64,000 bases of DNA from the NCBI GenBank assembly GCA_965224325.1, contig CBDCYT010000012.1, forward strand, positions 1-64,000. Direction: 5' to 3'. This document shows, in pieces, positions 27,881 through 37,113 of this stretch (positions within the stretch are counted from its first letter, which is position 1; each line of letters starts with the position of its first letter). The translations under genes and the position numbers were made by a program. This stretch comes from CBDCMJ01 sp965224325. Lineage in GTDB: Bacteria > Chloroflexota > Dehalococcoidia > Lucifugimonadales > UBA3495. Below the pieces are notes generated by a model that was given only the letters and a program-made list of their open reading frames with translations, was not told where the DNA came from and ran no database searches.

Positions 27881-28271
27881 TCACCGCCGTCGACACAAAT
27901 GTCCTGGTGGACATATTTCGGTCCGATTCGGCACACCACTCCCAATCGCGGGAATGGCTTCGCACCGCCTACGACGCCGGCGCGATCATCATTTGCGACA
28001 TCGTTTACGCTGAGCTCGTTCCGGCGTTCGGCGGCCGGGCCACGCTGGACGGGGCGTTGCGGCAGATCAACGCCACACTCTCTGCAATCGACACGTCAAT
28101 CGCCTACGAGGCCGGGGTGCGCCGGATGCAGTATCGGGCCGCCGGAGGGCCCGGGAACGGACCATCCCCGGCTTCATCATTGGCTCCCACGCCGTTGCCG
28201 TGGCTGATACCCTTCTTACCCGAGACCGCGGTTTCTATGCCACCTGCTTTCCGGAGTTGAAGAAACCTTGA
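27877..28271 (+). pseudogene. vapC: VapC-family PIN toxin with C-terminal frameshift
   Basis: The N-terminal two thirds are a normal PIN domain: Asp6 (ITAVDTNVLVDIF), Glu46 (IVYAELVPAF), then RMQYRAAGG. At about 28150 the frame leaves the family. The neighbouring frame continues TIPGFIIGSHAVAVADTLLT and RDRGFYATCFPEL to TGA at 28269-28271, supplying the last catalytic Asp residues. One base is therefore missing in the CCCGGG region. The unshifted product ends at 28260 and lacks the active-site Asp, so the toxin is probably inactive while its antitoxin is intact. Confidence 0.8.
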
Positions 28272-28462
28272 GGTGCTAGCCCCACGACCACCCCCAGCAA
28301 GCCCAAGGAGTATAACCACGCCGACAAGCCGGCGCGGTGGCCGCTGGAGAGGTTTGGGTGGGCCTCCGCCCCACGAGTCTCGTTGGCGGCGGAGCGCGGC
28401 GACGAGGGGCAGGCCGTCGCGCCGCGCCGGGCAGCCGCACTGCGGCAAGCAGAGCGCCCGAA

Positions 28463-28691
28463 AGAATTTGGGTTGAATGTCTGGCCCATCATGGCCACGA
28501 CTCCCAACGACGGTCCAGAGTTCAGGGCGGGGCGTGGGCTCGACCGGCAGCCGGCCACCAATGCCTTCGTGGATCCGCGGGGGCAGTTGGGGGTCTTGGT
28601 GGTGGCCGACGTGCCGCCGGCCGGCTTCTACGCTCCTATGGAGCAGGCCCTCTGCCTGGAGCGGCATTTAGTCCAACGAGTTTTCCGTTGA
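28463..28691 (+). pseudogene. hsdR: Type I restriction enzyme R subunit (HsdR) relic
   Basis: One + frame reads TTPNDGPEFRAG, ATNAFVDPRGQLGVLVVADV and GFYAPMEQALCLERHLVQ. This matches the HsdR helicase segment (SxxPND.PEL...AI..F.D....L.ILVV.DMLLTGFDAP.EQVLYLD..L). The surrounding gene is absent. Key residues have drifted (GFYAP for GFDAP), so it is dead. Together with the HsdM relic at 23131 it marks a former type I locus now filled with toxin-antitoxin genes and IS30. The stretch 28272-28462 shows nothing clear. Confidence 0.65.
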
Positions 28692-28719
28692 CCGGCAGCC
28701 TGAAAGCGTCTGAGGGCTG

Positions 28720-30094
28720 ATGAATTTACTAGCGAATCGCAGCCGCGTCGCCGTCGCGCTGGGAGCCGGGATTCTTACGGCCGGGCTCATTTTGGCTCGG
28801 CCGTCCATCGCCCTGGCGTCGGGCGTCGACGAGGAAACCCAGTTCATTCTCAACACTTTCGCGTTCCTGGTCTGGGGCGCTCTGGTGATGTGGATGTGCG
28901 CTGGGTTCACTATGCTCGAGTCCGGCGCGGTGCGCACCAAGAACGCCTCCATGATCTGCCTGAAAAACATCGGCCTCTACTCGATTGCAGGGCTGGCCTA
29001 CTTCTTTGTTGGCTACAACCTCATGTACGTCGACGTTGGGAGCGTGATCGGCTCGATAAAGGGCTTGTACGGGCCGACCGTTGCTGAGGTCGCCCTGGTA
29101 GGCGATCAGATGGAAGCGGTCTCAGAGGTGGTGGGCATCGGCCATGCCACCATGTCGGACTGGTTCTTCCAAATGGTCTTCGTGGCGCCGCCGCCTCCAT
29201 AGTTTCCGGCGCCATAGCAGAACGGATTAAGTTGTGGATGTTCTTCCTCTTCACGCTAGTACTGACTGCCATCATCTACCCAATTGTCGGCGCCTGGACC
29301 TGGGGCGGTGGATGGCTGGCCGACCTGGGATTCCAGGACTTCGCCGGATCGACCATCGTCCACGGCACCGGAGGCTGGGCGGCGCTGGCGGGTGTGCTGA
29401 TAGTAGGTCCAAGGCTGGGCAAGTTCCGGCGGGACGGCACCGCCCGGCCGACACCCCCATCCAACGTGCTGCTAGTGACACTTGGCGTGTTCATCCTCTG
29501 GTTTGGCTGGTTCGGCTTCAACGGCGGATCGCAACTGGCCCTTGGGAGCGCGGCCGACGTTGTGGCGATGAGTCACGTCCTGGTCAACACCAATCTGGCG
29601 GCAGCGGCCGGCGTCGTGGCTGCCCTCGTCATCTCCCGCCCCCTCCTGGGGCGGATGGATCTGTTCGCCGGCCTTAATGGCGTATCGCCGGACTGGTGGC
29701 GATCACCGCCGGCCCTGACATTGTCGATCACTATTGGGCGGTCGTCATCGGGACAGTCGGTGGTGTCATATGCACCGGGGGCCTCAAGCTCTTGGAAATA
29801 TTCAAGCTGGACGACGTAGTCGGCGCCATCCCCGCCCACCTGTTCTCCGGCATCTGGGGAACACTGGCGGTCTGCATCGCGGCGGGCGCCCAGTTACACA
29901 TCCAGTTACTCGGAATAGTATCGATTGGAGCGTTCGTGTTCGGGGTCTCGGGGCTGCTGTGGTTCGGCCTGGACCGGACGCTGGGCCTACGGGTGTCACC
30001 CAACGCAGAACGCCTGGGCCAGGACGTCGCCGAACTGCGGATAGAAGCCTACCCCGAATTCGTGCTCATGCCGGAAGACCTCGACGAAGACTAA
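28720..30094 (+). pseudogene. amtB: Ammonium transporter (Amt family) with two frameshifts
   Basis: The start ATG at 28720 gives a signal-like first helix and then the Amt fold: NTFAFLVWGALVMWMCAGFT, MLESGAVRTKN, NIGLYSIAGLAYFFVGYNLM. Near 29185 one base is lost (GTGGCGCCGCCG where GTGGCGGCCGCCG is expected). The next frame carries IVSGAIAERIKLW, VHGTGGWAALAGVLIVGPRL and GVFILWFGWFGFNGGS. Near 29690 a second base is lost, and the last part (DHYWAVVIGTVGG to the end) is in a third frame ending at 30094. Amt proteins conduct ammonia across the membrane, usually with a GlnK partner; none is seen here. As written the gene makes no transporter. Confidence 0.9.
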
Positions 30095-30272
30095 TGGCAG
30101 CCTCTCACGCGACTCGTCCTCCCCGGCCGCCTCTCAGGATTAACGCGGCCCGGTGAGGCCAGGCTCTTTGTTCGGACCGGAGCCACGGCAAGCTTGCCGG
30201 GTCGATGACAAAACCGTTACTATGGCTTTAGAGTCCGCAAAGACCCTTGACCTTGACTGGGGAGGACATATT

Positions 30273-30851
30273 ATGGCCGTAGACAGCTGTTCGGCATAGC
30301 GGACGGTTTACAGGCCGCCGGCGCCGCGGGCAACGCAGAAGGTGTTGGACCACCTGGACGTTCACTCTCGGAACTTCATCGCCCTCTCCCCCCTTTGCGT
30401 TTTGAGCTCCGCCGGGGCCGACGGGCAGGCTGACGCCTCGCCCCGGGGTGACCCGCCGGGGTTCGTGCGGGTGCTGGACGACAAGACTTTGCTGCTTCCC
30501 GACCGCCCGGGGAACAACCAGGTGGACTCGCTGCGTAACATCGTGGAAAACCCCCGTGTCGGGCTGCTCTTCTTTGTGCCGGGAATGAACGAAACACTGC
30601 GGGTCAAGGGAAAGGCGGAGATCGTAACCGACGCTGACCTTCTGGATTCGGTGAAAGAAAGGCGCCGGGCGCCGCTCTCCGGGCTGCGGGTTACCGTCGA
30701 GGAGGCGTTCTTGCATTGCGGCAGGGCGCTGCTCCGTTCCCGGATATGGGACCAAGAGAGCCAGATCGACCGCGATGCCTACCCTACCTATGGGCAGGTG
30801 TTGGCGGACCAGATCGCGGGCACGGACGCCAAGGAGATCGACGACTCCTAG
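30273..30851 (+). pseudogene. PPOX-type FMN flavoprotein (pyridoxamine-phosphate-oxidase fold) with early stop
   Basis: ATG at 30273 follows GGGGAGGACATATT and starts MAVDSCSA, then TAG at 30297. The same frame goes on as TVYRPPAPRATQKVLDHLDV and HSRNFIALSPLCVLSSAGAD, matching the family of FMN-dependent PPOX proteins with conserved ASPRGDPPGFVRVLDDKTLL and LPDRPGNNQVDSLRNI. A shorter product from GTG at 30342 (169 residues) is possible, since most of the domain lies after the stop. The function in this family is generally unknown; it is a split-barrel flavoprotein. Confidence 0.75.
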
Positions 30852-30877
30852 GATGAGGCCAACCGGGAACGGCTTTA

Positions 30878-31743
30878 CTAACGTTCCTCCGCACCCTTGC
30901 CCCGCCGGTAGATAAGCCAGTGGGCCAGCCCGGCCATCACGCCTCCCCCGACAATGTTGCCCAGTGTGGCCGCCGCCAGGTTGTGGAAGGTCCAGGCACG
31001 TTGAGACGAGCAGCTTGGTCCGACGTTAGCCCGGTGGCCGCCAGGGCCTCAGGCTCCGTGGCCAGTAACACCCCCAGCGGCACGAAGTACATGTTTGCGA
31101 TGCTGTGCTCGAACCCGGCGGCTATGAAAGCGGACGCCGGCAGCACGATCCCCGCGAGCTTTTCAATAGTCGTCCGCCCGGCCGTCGCCAGCCGAATAGC
31201 CATGCACACCAGGATGTTCGCCCGGATGCCTCGCACAAAGGCGGTCTCAATGGAGAGATTCACCTTGGCGTCTGCGGCGACGATGGCCGTCCCGGCGAAG
31301 CAAAGGTCCCCCTACGTCCACCAATGGCCGTAGTAGACTATCAATGCCACGATAAGGGCCCCGGCCAGGTTCCCGGTATGGACCAGCGCCTAGTTGCGTC
31401 CCAGTTCCCGGATACTGATCCTTCTGCTAAACAGCCCCATCAACATCATGTTGTTGCCGGCGAACAGCTCGGCCCCGGTAATCACCACCATGAACAAGGC
31501 CATGGTGCGCCCCACGCCTATCAGTAGCCTGGTGGGGCCGGCGCCCGGCTCAGAACCCACGGCTATGGTGCCAGCCAACACCCCGCCCAGACCGATGAAG
31601 GCGCCGGCCATCACTGCCAGAGCTAGCGTGGAGGCTGCCCCGGCCCGGGCCTTCGCTACCCCTACCTGCTCAACCTGCCGGGCGATCTCCTCGGGAGACA
31701 GCGCCTCCACGATGGCCTTCGAGTGCTGCTGTTGATCGCTCAT
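30878..31743 (-). pseudogene. Formate/nitrite transporter (FNT family), multiply broken
   Basis: From ATG 31743: a soluble N terminus (EALSPEEIARQVEQVGVAKA) and FNT helices (MAGAFIGLGGVLAGTIAVGS; VITGAELFAGNNMMLMG). The frame then meets TAG at 31390-31392 (GRN-stop-ALVHTGNLAGAL, where Trp is expected). It meets a second TAG at 31312-31314, and a frameshift near 31000, before the last helix (TFHNLAAATLGNIVGGGVMA) and stop at 30878-30880. FNT channels move formate, nitrite or related anions. Three independent lesions show true decay rather than one assembly error. Confidence 0.85.
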
Positions 31744-31779
31744 GCCGGGGTCCCCGAATTAAAAAGGCCAAGTCCATGA

Positions 31780-31805
31780 GCGCTTGGCGCTAACTCGCCA
31801 AGCGC
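31780..31805. terminator. Perfect 10-bp hairpin, possible minus-strand terminator
   Basis: GCGCTTGGCG (31780-31789) and CGCCAAGCGC (31796-31805) pair perfectly around a 6-base loop. It lies downstream of the minus-strand ligase gene (ends 32014) and upstream of the FNT start. On the minus strand a T5 run follows only 13 bases after the stem, so it is not a canonical terminator; it could also be an operator. Confidence 0.4.
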
Positions 31806-32013
31806 CTTCCCACTTCACCGGCATGCTCCCGTCCTTTTGAGACTCGGTGGAAAGCGGCGGGTGGTGCGATCGTCCTCTCCCGCGGTCGTTACGGACCCAC
31901 TCTGATCATTGGGTGATGTGAAGCGCATGCGTCATCATAGACTCCCCATAGACTCCCTATAGACTCCATAGAGCGTTTCCGGGAAGGTCCACTCTCCGTG
32001 CGCTGCGGCATAG

Positions 32014-34521
32014 TTACGCGACCTTGACCGCATTCTCGATGGCCGACGTTGCGTCCTGATAGTCCGTTCCGGGCAAGAAGCTCAACGGCTTTCCAAAGCG
32101 CACCTCGATACTGCCCCGCCTGAGGAAGGGGAATCGTGTAGGAAAGCCAAGCTTGCGGATGTGTAAGCGAAGCGGGACCACGGGGATCCGTCCCTCGACG
32201 GCGACGAGACCGATGCCGTTCATAAAGGGCTGTATAGGTCCTCCGATGGTGAGTTCGCCTTCCGGATATATCAGCACCGACCAGCCGTTGTCTATAATTT
32301 TGCCCATGTTCTCCAGGCTGGGTCTAATGGACCCCTCCTTAGCGACCGGGAAGCCGTTGCCCAAGAGCGGGTTGATGATCCACCAGACCGGATTCTTCCA
32401 AAGATCGGCAGCCCCTGCCACGGCCATCCGGCGGCGCCACTTAAGGGGGATGGCCTTGATGATCAACGGGTTGTCCAGGCCGAGATTATGGTTCGATGCG
32501 AAGAGCACCGGGCCGGTGATGCCTTCCAGGTTCTCGCGGCCCGCCATATTCAGACCATAGGGAAGGGCTACGAGCGGGAAGACGATCGCCCGTTGTAGAA
32601 TTCCGCGAGTGATGCGGCACCACCATCGCATACCCCAGCCGGGAAACCTCGTCATCGGTGGGTTCTTGGACCCGTCGTTTACAAGATCAGTGAGTTGCCG
32701 GACCGTCGTCTCCGGCCCCACCTGGCCCTCATCCATGTAGACGCCGAGCTCCGCTTCTATTGCCGACAGCAACTCGACCCGGCCAAGCGAGTCGAGGTCG
32801 AGATCGCCGCCGAGTGTCCCCTGGTCTAGGATATCCCCCACGTCTCGTTTGCTCACCTCTCCGATAATGTGGAGCAGACCTCTCGCGCCGCCCGCCGGAC
32901 TTGCGCCTGAGGGTAATGCCGCCGGAGCATCCGGCTGTATGTTCCCAAGAATCGTGTCGATTACAACCCGCTTCTTCACTTTAAGCGTGTGGGTGCGGGG
33001 AAAGTCCTCGTCCGCCCAAACGGTGAAGCCTCGGACCCTCTGCTGTTCGGCCAGTTGGCCATTGGTCCAGGAAACAACATCTTGGGCTGTGTCTGCGTTG
33101 TCCAGAATTAAGGCGGCATGCACCTCGACCGATGAACCCCTCGGCAGCCCTACCACCGTGGCATCCGTAACGTTTGGGTGCTTCGCCAGCACCGCCTGGA
33201 TGTCGTCCGGGAAGATATTTTGGCCGCTGGGGAGTACGATCATGTCCTTTTTCCTGCCCTGAACATGCAAGAACCCCTCATCGTCGAAGAACCCTAGGTC
33301 GCCCGTCATGTACCAATCTCCGTCGAAGGTTGCGGCAGTCTCCTCGGGCGCACGCCAGTAACCCGGGGTGATGTTGTCCCCGCGCACCAGAATCTCGCCC
33401 TCGCCGCTGATTTTCACCTCTACGTTGGGCAGCGGGCGGCCCGTGGAGTCAAGGCGGCGTTCTCTTAAACTGTGATTGCTGATCACGGGGGATGCCTCGG
33501 TGGTCCCATAGCCCTGTACGATCTTGACTCCGAGCAGCTCCCACTTGCGTCCAAGCTCATGGTCCAGCGCCGCCCCTCCCGACACAATGAAGTCCAGCTT
33601 GCCGCCAAACTGCTTGTGGACCCGGCGGAACAGAAGGCGTCTCAGTGGGAAAGGTGTCGACTCGGCTATTTTCAGAAGCTTGTTCCAGAGGACCTCTCTT
33701 CCTTGCCGTTTCACCTCTCGCTCAATTCCGTTCATCAACAGCTCCAACGCCTGAGGGACGAGAAGCATGATCGTTATTCTGCGCTCCCGCATCGTCCGGG
33801 CCAGAACGGTCGGCTGGCGGCTGACCGGATATGTGACGCTGGCGCCGTGGTACAACACGATGAATAGTCCACCCATCTGCTCGTACATGTGACTTAGGGG
33901 AAGGATGGACAGGAGCCGGCTGGATGTCTCGCAAGAGATGTACTGGGATATACCCGCGACGTTCGACGTCAGGTTCCGGTGCGTCAGCATGACACCTTTT
34001 GGGTCGCCCGTCGTGCCGGAAGTGAACATGATCTCGGCAAGATCGTCCGGATCGACGTCCACGTGCTCTGGTTGAGGCAAACCCTGGATGTCGGCTTCCA
34101 AGTCCTCGAAGGCAATTTCGGGGACCCCTAAGTCAACCCCGTCCTTCGGAGTGAACCGCGACGTGAACGCCAGCTTCGGCTCTGTTCTGGACACCACCCT
34201 TGCGACGTAGTCGGGCTCGCTGCGAAGGTCCAGGGGGACCAATATGACCCCCGCCCTAATGCATCCGAAGAAGCTGAGCACCCAGTGGGGAGAGTTGGGG
34301 CCCCAGAGGATCACCTGGTCCCCTTTTTTCAGGCCACGGCGCTGGAGAAGGGTTGCAACCTGGCCAGACTCGTTCCACAGCCTGGAATAGCTCCAGCGCA
34401 GGTAGCGAAATGCCGGCTTGAACAGGAGGGCGTCGCGGGACCCGTGCCTCTCAACCGCTCTCCGGAGAAAGTCTATAACGGTCTCACCCCCCAGCGTACC
34501 GGACGTACTAACGCGATTCAT
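32014..34521 (-). CDS. Fusion: AMP-forming acyl ligase + acyl carrier domain + PlsC-like acyltransferase
   Basis: ATG 34521 follows AGGAGG. This 835-residue protein joins three domains. Residues 1-535: AMP-binding ligase with P-loop TSGTTGDPKG (167-176), the GYGTTE-type motif (VQGYGTTEASP), YMTGDLGFFDDEGFL and catalytic Lys region LKVKKRVVID. Residues about 550-625: acyl carrier domain with phosphopantetheine Ser in GDLDLDSLGRVELLSAIE. Residues about 640-835: 1-acylglycerol-phosphate acyltransferase with NHNLGLD (HX4D) and YPEGELTIGG. A plausible role is to activate fatty acids, load them on the built-in carrier and pass them to a lysophospholipid. Domain order is ligase-first, unlike E. coli Aas, where the acyltransferase is first. 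Confidence 0.9.
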   Translation of the reverse strand: MNRVSTSGTLGGETVIDFLRRAVERHGSRDALLFKPAFRYLRWSYSRLWNESGQVATLLQRRGLKKGDQVILWGPNSPHWVLSFFGCIRAGVILVPLDLRSEPDYVARVVSRTEPKLAFTSRFTPKDGVDLGVPEIAFEDLEADIQGLPQPEHVDVDPDDLAEIMFTSGTTGDPKGVMLTHRNLTSNVAGISQYISCETSSRLLSILPLSHMYEQMGGLFIVLYHGASVTYPVSRQPTVLARTMRERRITIMLLVPQALELLMNGIEREVKRQGREVLWNKLLKIAESTPFPLRRLLFRRVHKQFGGKLDFIVSGGAALDHELGRKWELLGVKIVQGYGTTEASPVISNHSLRERRLDSTGRPLPNVEVKISGEGEILVRGDNITPGYWRAPEETAATFDGDWYMTGDLGFFDDEGFLHVQGRKKDMIVLPSGQNIFPDDIQAVLAKHPNVTDATVVGLPRGSSVEVHAALILDNADTAQDVVSWTNGQLAEQQRVRGFTVWADEDFPRTHTLKVKKRVVIDTILGNIQPDAPAALPSGASPAGGARGLLHIIGEVSKRDVGDILDQGTLGGDLDLDSLGRVELLSAIEAELGVYMDEGQVGPETTVRQLTDLVNDGSKNPPMTRFPGWGMRWWCRITRGILQRAIVFPLVALPYGLNMAGRENLEGITGPVLFASNHNLGLDNPLIIKAIPLKWRRRMAVAGAADLWKNPVWWIINPLLGNGFPVAKEGSIRPSLENMGKIIDNGWSVLIYPEGELTIGGPIQPFMNGIGLVAVEGRIPVVPLRLHIRKLGFPTRFPFLRRGSIEVRFGKPLSFLPGTDYQDATSAIENAVKVA

Positions 34522-34627
34522 GGTTGCCTCCTAGACGCCGCGGGGCGCTAAACGGGTTGAGGTGGCCTGTGCAGTCGTAAAGGTAGTATTTTCGCATTGT
34601 TTAGGGCCTGAGCCATGGTTTCCAATA

Positions 34628-35350
34628 TCATGCAGATCGGACAACATGTCTTTCAATAAGCCTTCTGAGGGCTTTGAGAGGCTCGTTACGCATGGGAGGG
34701 AAATGACTGAAGCATATGGTGTCGAAGTCCAACTCGAGCAGCTTCTCAAGCGACCGCATCGCCTCCCTCGGTTGCTGGGTGACTCCCGGGGCCGGTGGGC
34801 TAAGCCTCCAGGCGAACTTGTACTGCAGCGCATCCCCGATGATGATGGCCCGTTTCTCCGGCAGGTGGAGAGCGACGCTGCCCGGGGTATGTCCGGGAAG
34901 ATGGACCACGCGGACCTCGGTCCCAAACGGAAGGATGTCGCCATCCTCGAGGCAATCGTCAACGGGAACGGGCCTCCCCATCAGTCTGGAAAGGACGGGA
35001 TGCGCCAACATCGCGAGCAGTCCATTTTGCAGTGGACTCGGGCTAGGGACCACACCCGCGATGATGTCAGCCTCCAGCCGGTGCGCGGAGACCGAAATCC
35101 CCCTTCCCGCGACCAATTCACCGAGGCCACCCGCGTGGTCGGGGTGGGCGTGGGTAACAACAACTCGAGTAATCTGGTCAGGAGACAGGCCAAAGGCCTT
35201 CAGCCCCCCAATTATCCTGCCAGAACTTCCGCGCAACCCCGCGTCAACCAACAGCGCCTCGCCATCCTCGACTAAGACGGTTACTCGGGCGCCGAAAGCC
35301 CGGACCTGAAATACTCCGTCGGCGATTGGTATAGGCATGCCGAACATCAT
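34628..35350 (-). CDS. MBL-fold metallo-hydrolase
   Basis: The frame extends to 35491, but the conserved domain begins MFGMPIPIADGVFQVRA, so I start at the Met at 35350 (35347 or 35338 also possible). Metal ligands: VVVTHAHPDHAGG (HxHxDH), HLPGHTPGSVA (His), IIIGDALQ (Asp), CFSHFPP (His). The 240-residue length and GHTPGS motif are of the glyoxalase II/lactonase-like branch; the substrate is unknown. The gene lies upstream of the ligase fusion on the same strand, about 100 bp away, so the two may share a transcript. Confidence 0.85.
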   Translation of the reverse strand: MMFGMPIPIADGVFQVRAFGARVTVLVEDGEALLVDAGLRGSSGRIIGGLKAFGLSPDQITRVVVTHAHPDHAGGLGELVAGRGISVSAHRLEADIIAGVVPSPSPLQNGLLAMLAHPVLSRLMGRPVPVDDCLEDGDILPFGTEVRVVHLPGHTPGSVALHLPEKRAIIIGDALQYKFAWRLSPPAPGVTQQPREAMRSLEKLLELDFDTICFSHFPPMRNEPLKALRRLIERHVVRSA

Positions 35351-35489
35351 AAGTCTCGTTCGGGCCGGTTGTTCTATCCCGGTCCTAAAGTTGACAGGCA
35401 CTAATCCTGACGAGCAGCCACCATCCTTGGAACTCCGTTTCGTCCGTAGGCCCCCTCGGCTGCCCATAGAAGGGCGCAAACACCACCAC

Positions 35490-35593
35490 ATGCCCGAGGG
35501 GCGGACCTTCCCAACCTGGAGCGCCGCTTAGGCCAGGATTTGGCGGGGCACACCGTGGAGTTCGAAGCTAAACCTCAGGCAGAAGATTCTTGA
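35490..35593 (+). pseudogene. Fpg/Nei-type DNA glycosylase N-terminal relic
   Basis: The ATG at 35490 begins MPEGRTF. After one missing base the next frame gives NLERRLGQDLAGHTVEFEAK and stops at 35591-35593. MPEG-T followed by L...L.....LAGHxV is the start of Fpg/Nei glycosylases, where Pro2 is the catalytic nucleophile. Only about 34 codons remain. Confidence 0.45.
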
Positions 35594-35837
35594 CTGGTCT
35601 TGCTCGACGGGCCTCAAGCAAGTTGACAGATGGTCACCCCTTGGCTGCCCAAGGATACTCGGGATAAGTCTGCGGGATTGTGGCATAGTAACATAGGAAG
35701 CAGACCTGATGATGGGGAGTGAAAAGGGCAATCACATTATAAATGGTAAACTTGGCGAGGCATTAAACACTGGGGATGCAGGACAGACTGGGGGGAGTCT
35801 GATCCGGAGGGGAAGAGCGCATCCGGCCGTGCTATCC

Positions 35838-36067
35838 CCAGGCGGTACGAGGGCGCGTTCTACGCCTTCCCCAGCACCAAGGAAACCGGCATGAGCAGCC
35901 GGGAGTTCGAAGACCGGGCCATGGCCGAGGCTGGTGTCGCTCTGCTGTCGGGCGTGGCGTTCGGCGAGTTTGGCGAAGGTTACGTCCGCCTCTCCTACGC
36001 CAACTCCCAGGATAACATCAGCAAACCCCTGGAACGGCTGGACCGGTTCTTGCGTTCCGCCGCCTGA
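35838..36067 (+). pseudogene. Class I/II aminotransferase C-terminal relic
   Basis: The frame ending at TGA 36065-36067 reads EGAFYAFPSTKETGMSSREF, EAGVALLSGVAFGEFGEGYV and RLSYANSQDNISKPLERLDR. This is the last 75 residues of an aspartate-aminotransferase-like PLP enzyme (GAFY.FP, then the Arg in RLSYANS that binds the substrate carboxylate). The PLP-Lys and everything before are missing. The gap 35594-35837 has no recognisable sequence. Confidence 0.7.
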
Positions 36068-36104
36068 ATTCCCGCATCCGAGTCGCCAATTGAGGAGTGA
36101 ATCT

Positions 36105-36491
36105 ATGGCTGAATGCCGGTTGATCAAGTCGGACGAATTGGAAGTTGAGATTTCCTCGGGGAGCATGACCAGGCTGGCCGGAGTCTCTCAGGGACTGACC
36201 GGCGCCGCCGGGATTCACCTTGCCATTGCCACTATTCCCGCGGGATGCTCCTCCTCTCCCCACTATCACGTAAATTGCGAGTCGGCGATTTACGTGTCCA
36301 AAGGAACCGGCCGCTTTCTTGTCGGAGAAAACCTGGAAACCTCTCTCCCCATCAAACCCGGGGACTTCCTATACATCCCCGCCGAAGCAGTACACCAACC
36401 GGTAAACGACGGCGACCAACCCATGGAGCTAATCGTAGCCCGCAACACCCCGGTAGAAATAGTCGTAGAAACGGCGGGTATGGGGGAATAG
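36105..36491 (+). CDS. Cupin-domain protein
   Basis: ATG at 36105 is preceded by TTGAGGAGTGAATCT, a good ribosome site. The 128-residue single cupin has motif 1 around SSPHYHVNCESAIYVSKGTG (His, His, Glu metal ligands) and motif 2 around PGDFLYIPAEAVHQPVNDGD (His). Such small cupins bind a metal and act as dioxygenases, isomerases or sensors; the substrate cannot be read from sequence. It is intact and directly follows the aminotransferase relic. Confidence 0.85.
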   Translation: MAECRLIKSDELEVEISSGSMTRLAGVSQGLTGAAGIHLAIATIPAGCSSSPHYHVNCESAIYVSKGTGRFLVGENLETSLPIKPGDFLYIPAEAVHQPVNDGDQPMELIVARNTPVEIVVETAGMGE

Positions 36492-36523
36492 TTCCCGGCG
36501 ATTCTACGCTTAGGAGACGACAA

Positions 36524-37113
36524 TGGCTGTTTGGGTAGTACGCGGCGGAAGGAACGGCGAACGGGAACAAGAAGCCCTTGAAGACAACATACTTGGAATC
36601 GGATTCGGCGGACTTGGAGACCTCAGTACGACGCAAACGAGAGAACAAGCAACACGGTTGGTGCGAGAAGATAACCCAGGTGCAAAAGACAAGTCTGTCA
36701 TCGCATGGACATCTTCAGTGTGGGCCTTCAGGGACGGAATTAAACGAGGCGACCTCATTGTTATGCCACGGAAAGGACAGAAAGTAATTGCGATTGGGGA
36801 AATGGTAGGCGGTTACGAATTTCGCCCGGATACTCCGGAGTCGGGGCATCGCAGAGCCGTGAAGTGGATAAACCGGGAAGTCCGTAGGGATTCCTTGCCC
36901 CCTGACTTGCAGAAGTCCATCAACGGAAATTTAACAATCTACCAGCCAGGGAATGAAAATTCCGAACAACAGCTACTGGCCATTGCGAAAAACGACATGA
37001 AAGGAGGCAATTCGTCGTGGGACCCGTTCATTGGTTGGGCCAAACTGTTTTACGAGTGGGAGCTATTCGACGAGATGGAGAGGGACTACAAGCTAGAGGT
37101 GGGGCGAACCTAG
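36524..37113 (+). CDS. PUA-like reader protein of the McrBC-type operon
   Basis: ATG 36524 begins MAVWVVRGGRNGEREQEALE. The pattern continues DNILGIGFGGLGDLSTTQTR, TREQATRLV, WAFRDGIKRGDLIVMP, and VIAIGEMVGGYEFRPD. This is the EVE/PUA-like N-terminal fold found as the modified-base reader at the front of many McrB-like and Mrr-like restriction proteins. Here it is its own 196-residue gene, overlapping the McrB-like gene by 97 bp. The likely role is to recognise modified DNA and direct the McrBC motor-nuclease. Its last 30 codons share DNA with the next gene, so a former fusion split by a frameshift is an alternative. Confidence 0.75.

Noticed and set aside
28104..28667. 187-codon minus-strand frame
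   Set aside because: It is antisense to the vapC end and the HsdR relic, which do have family similarity.
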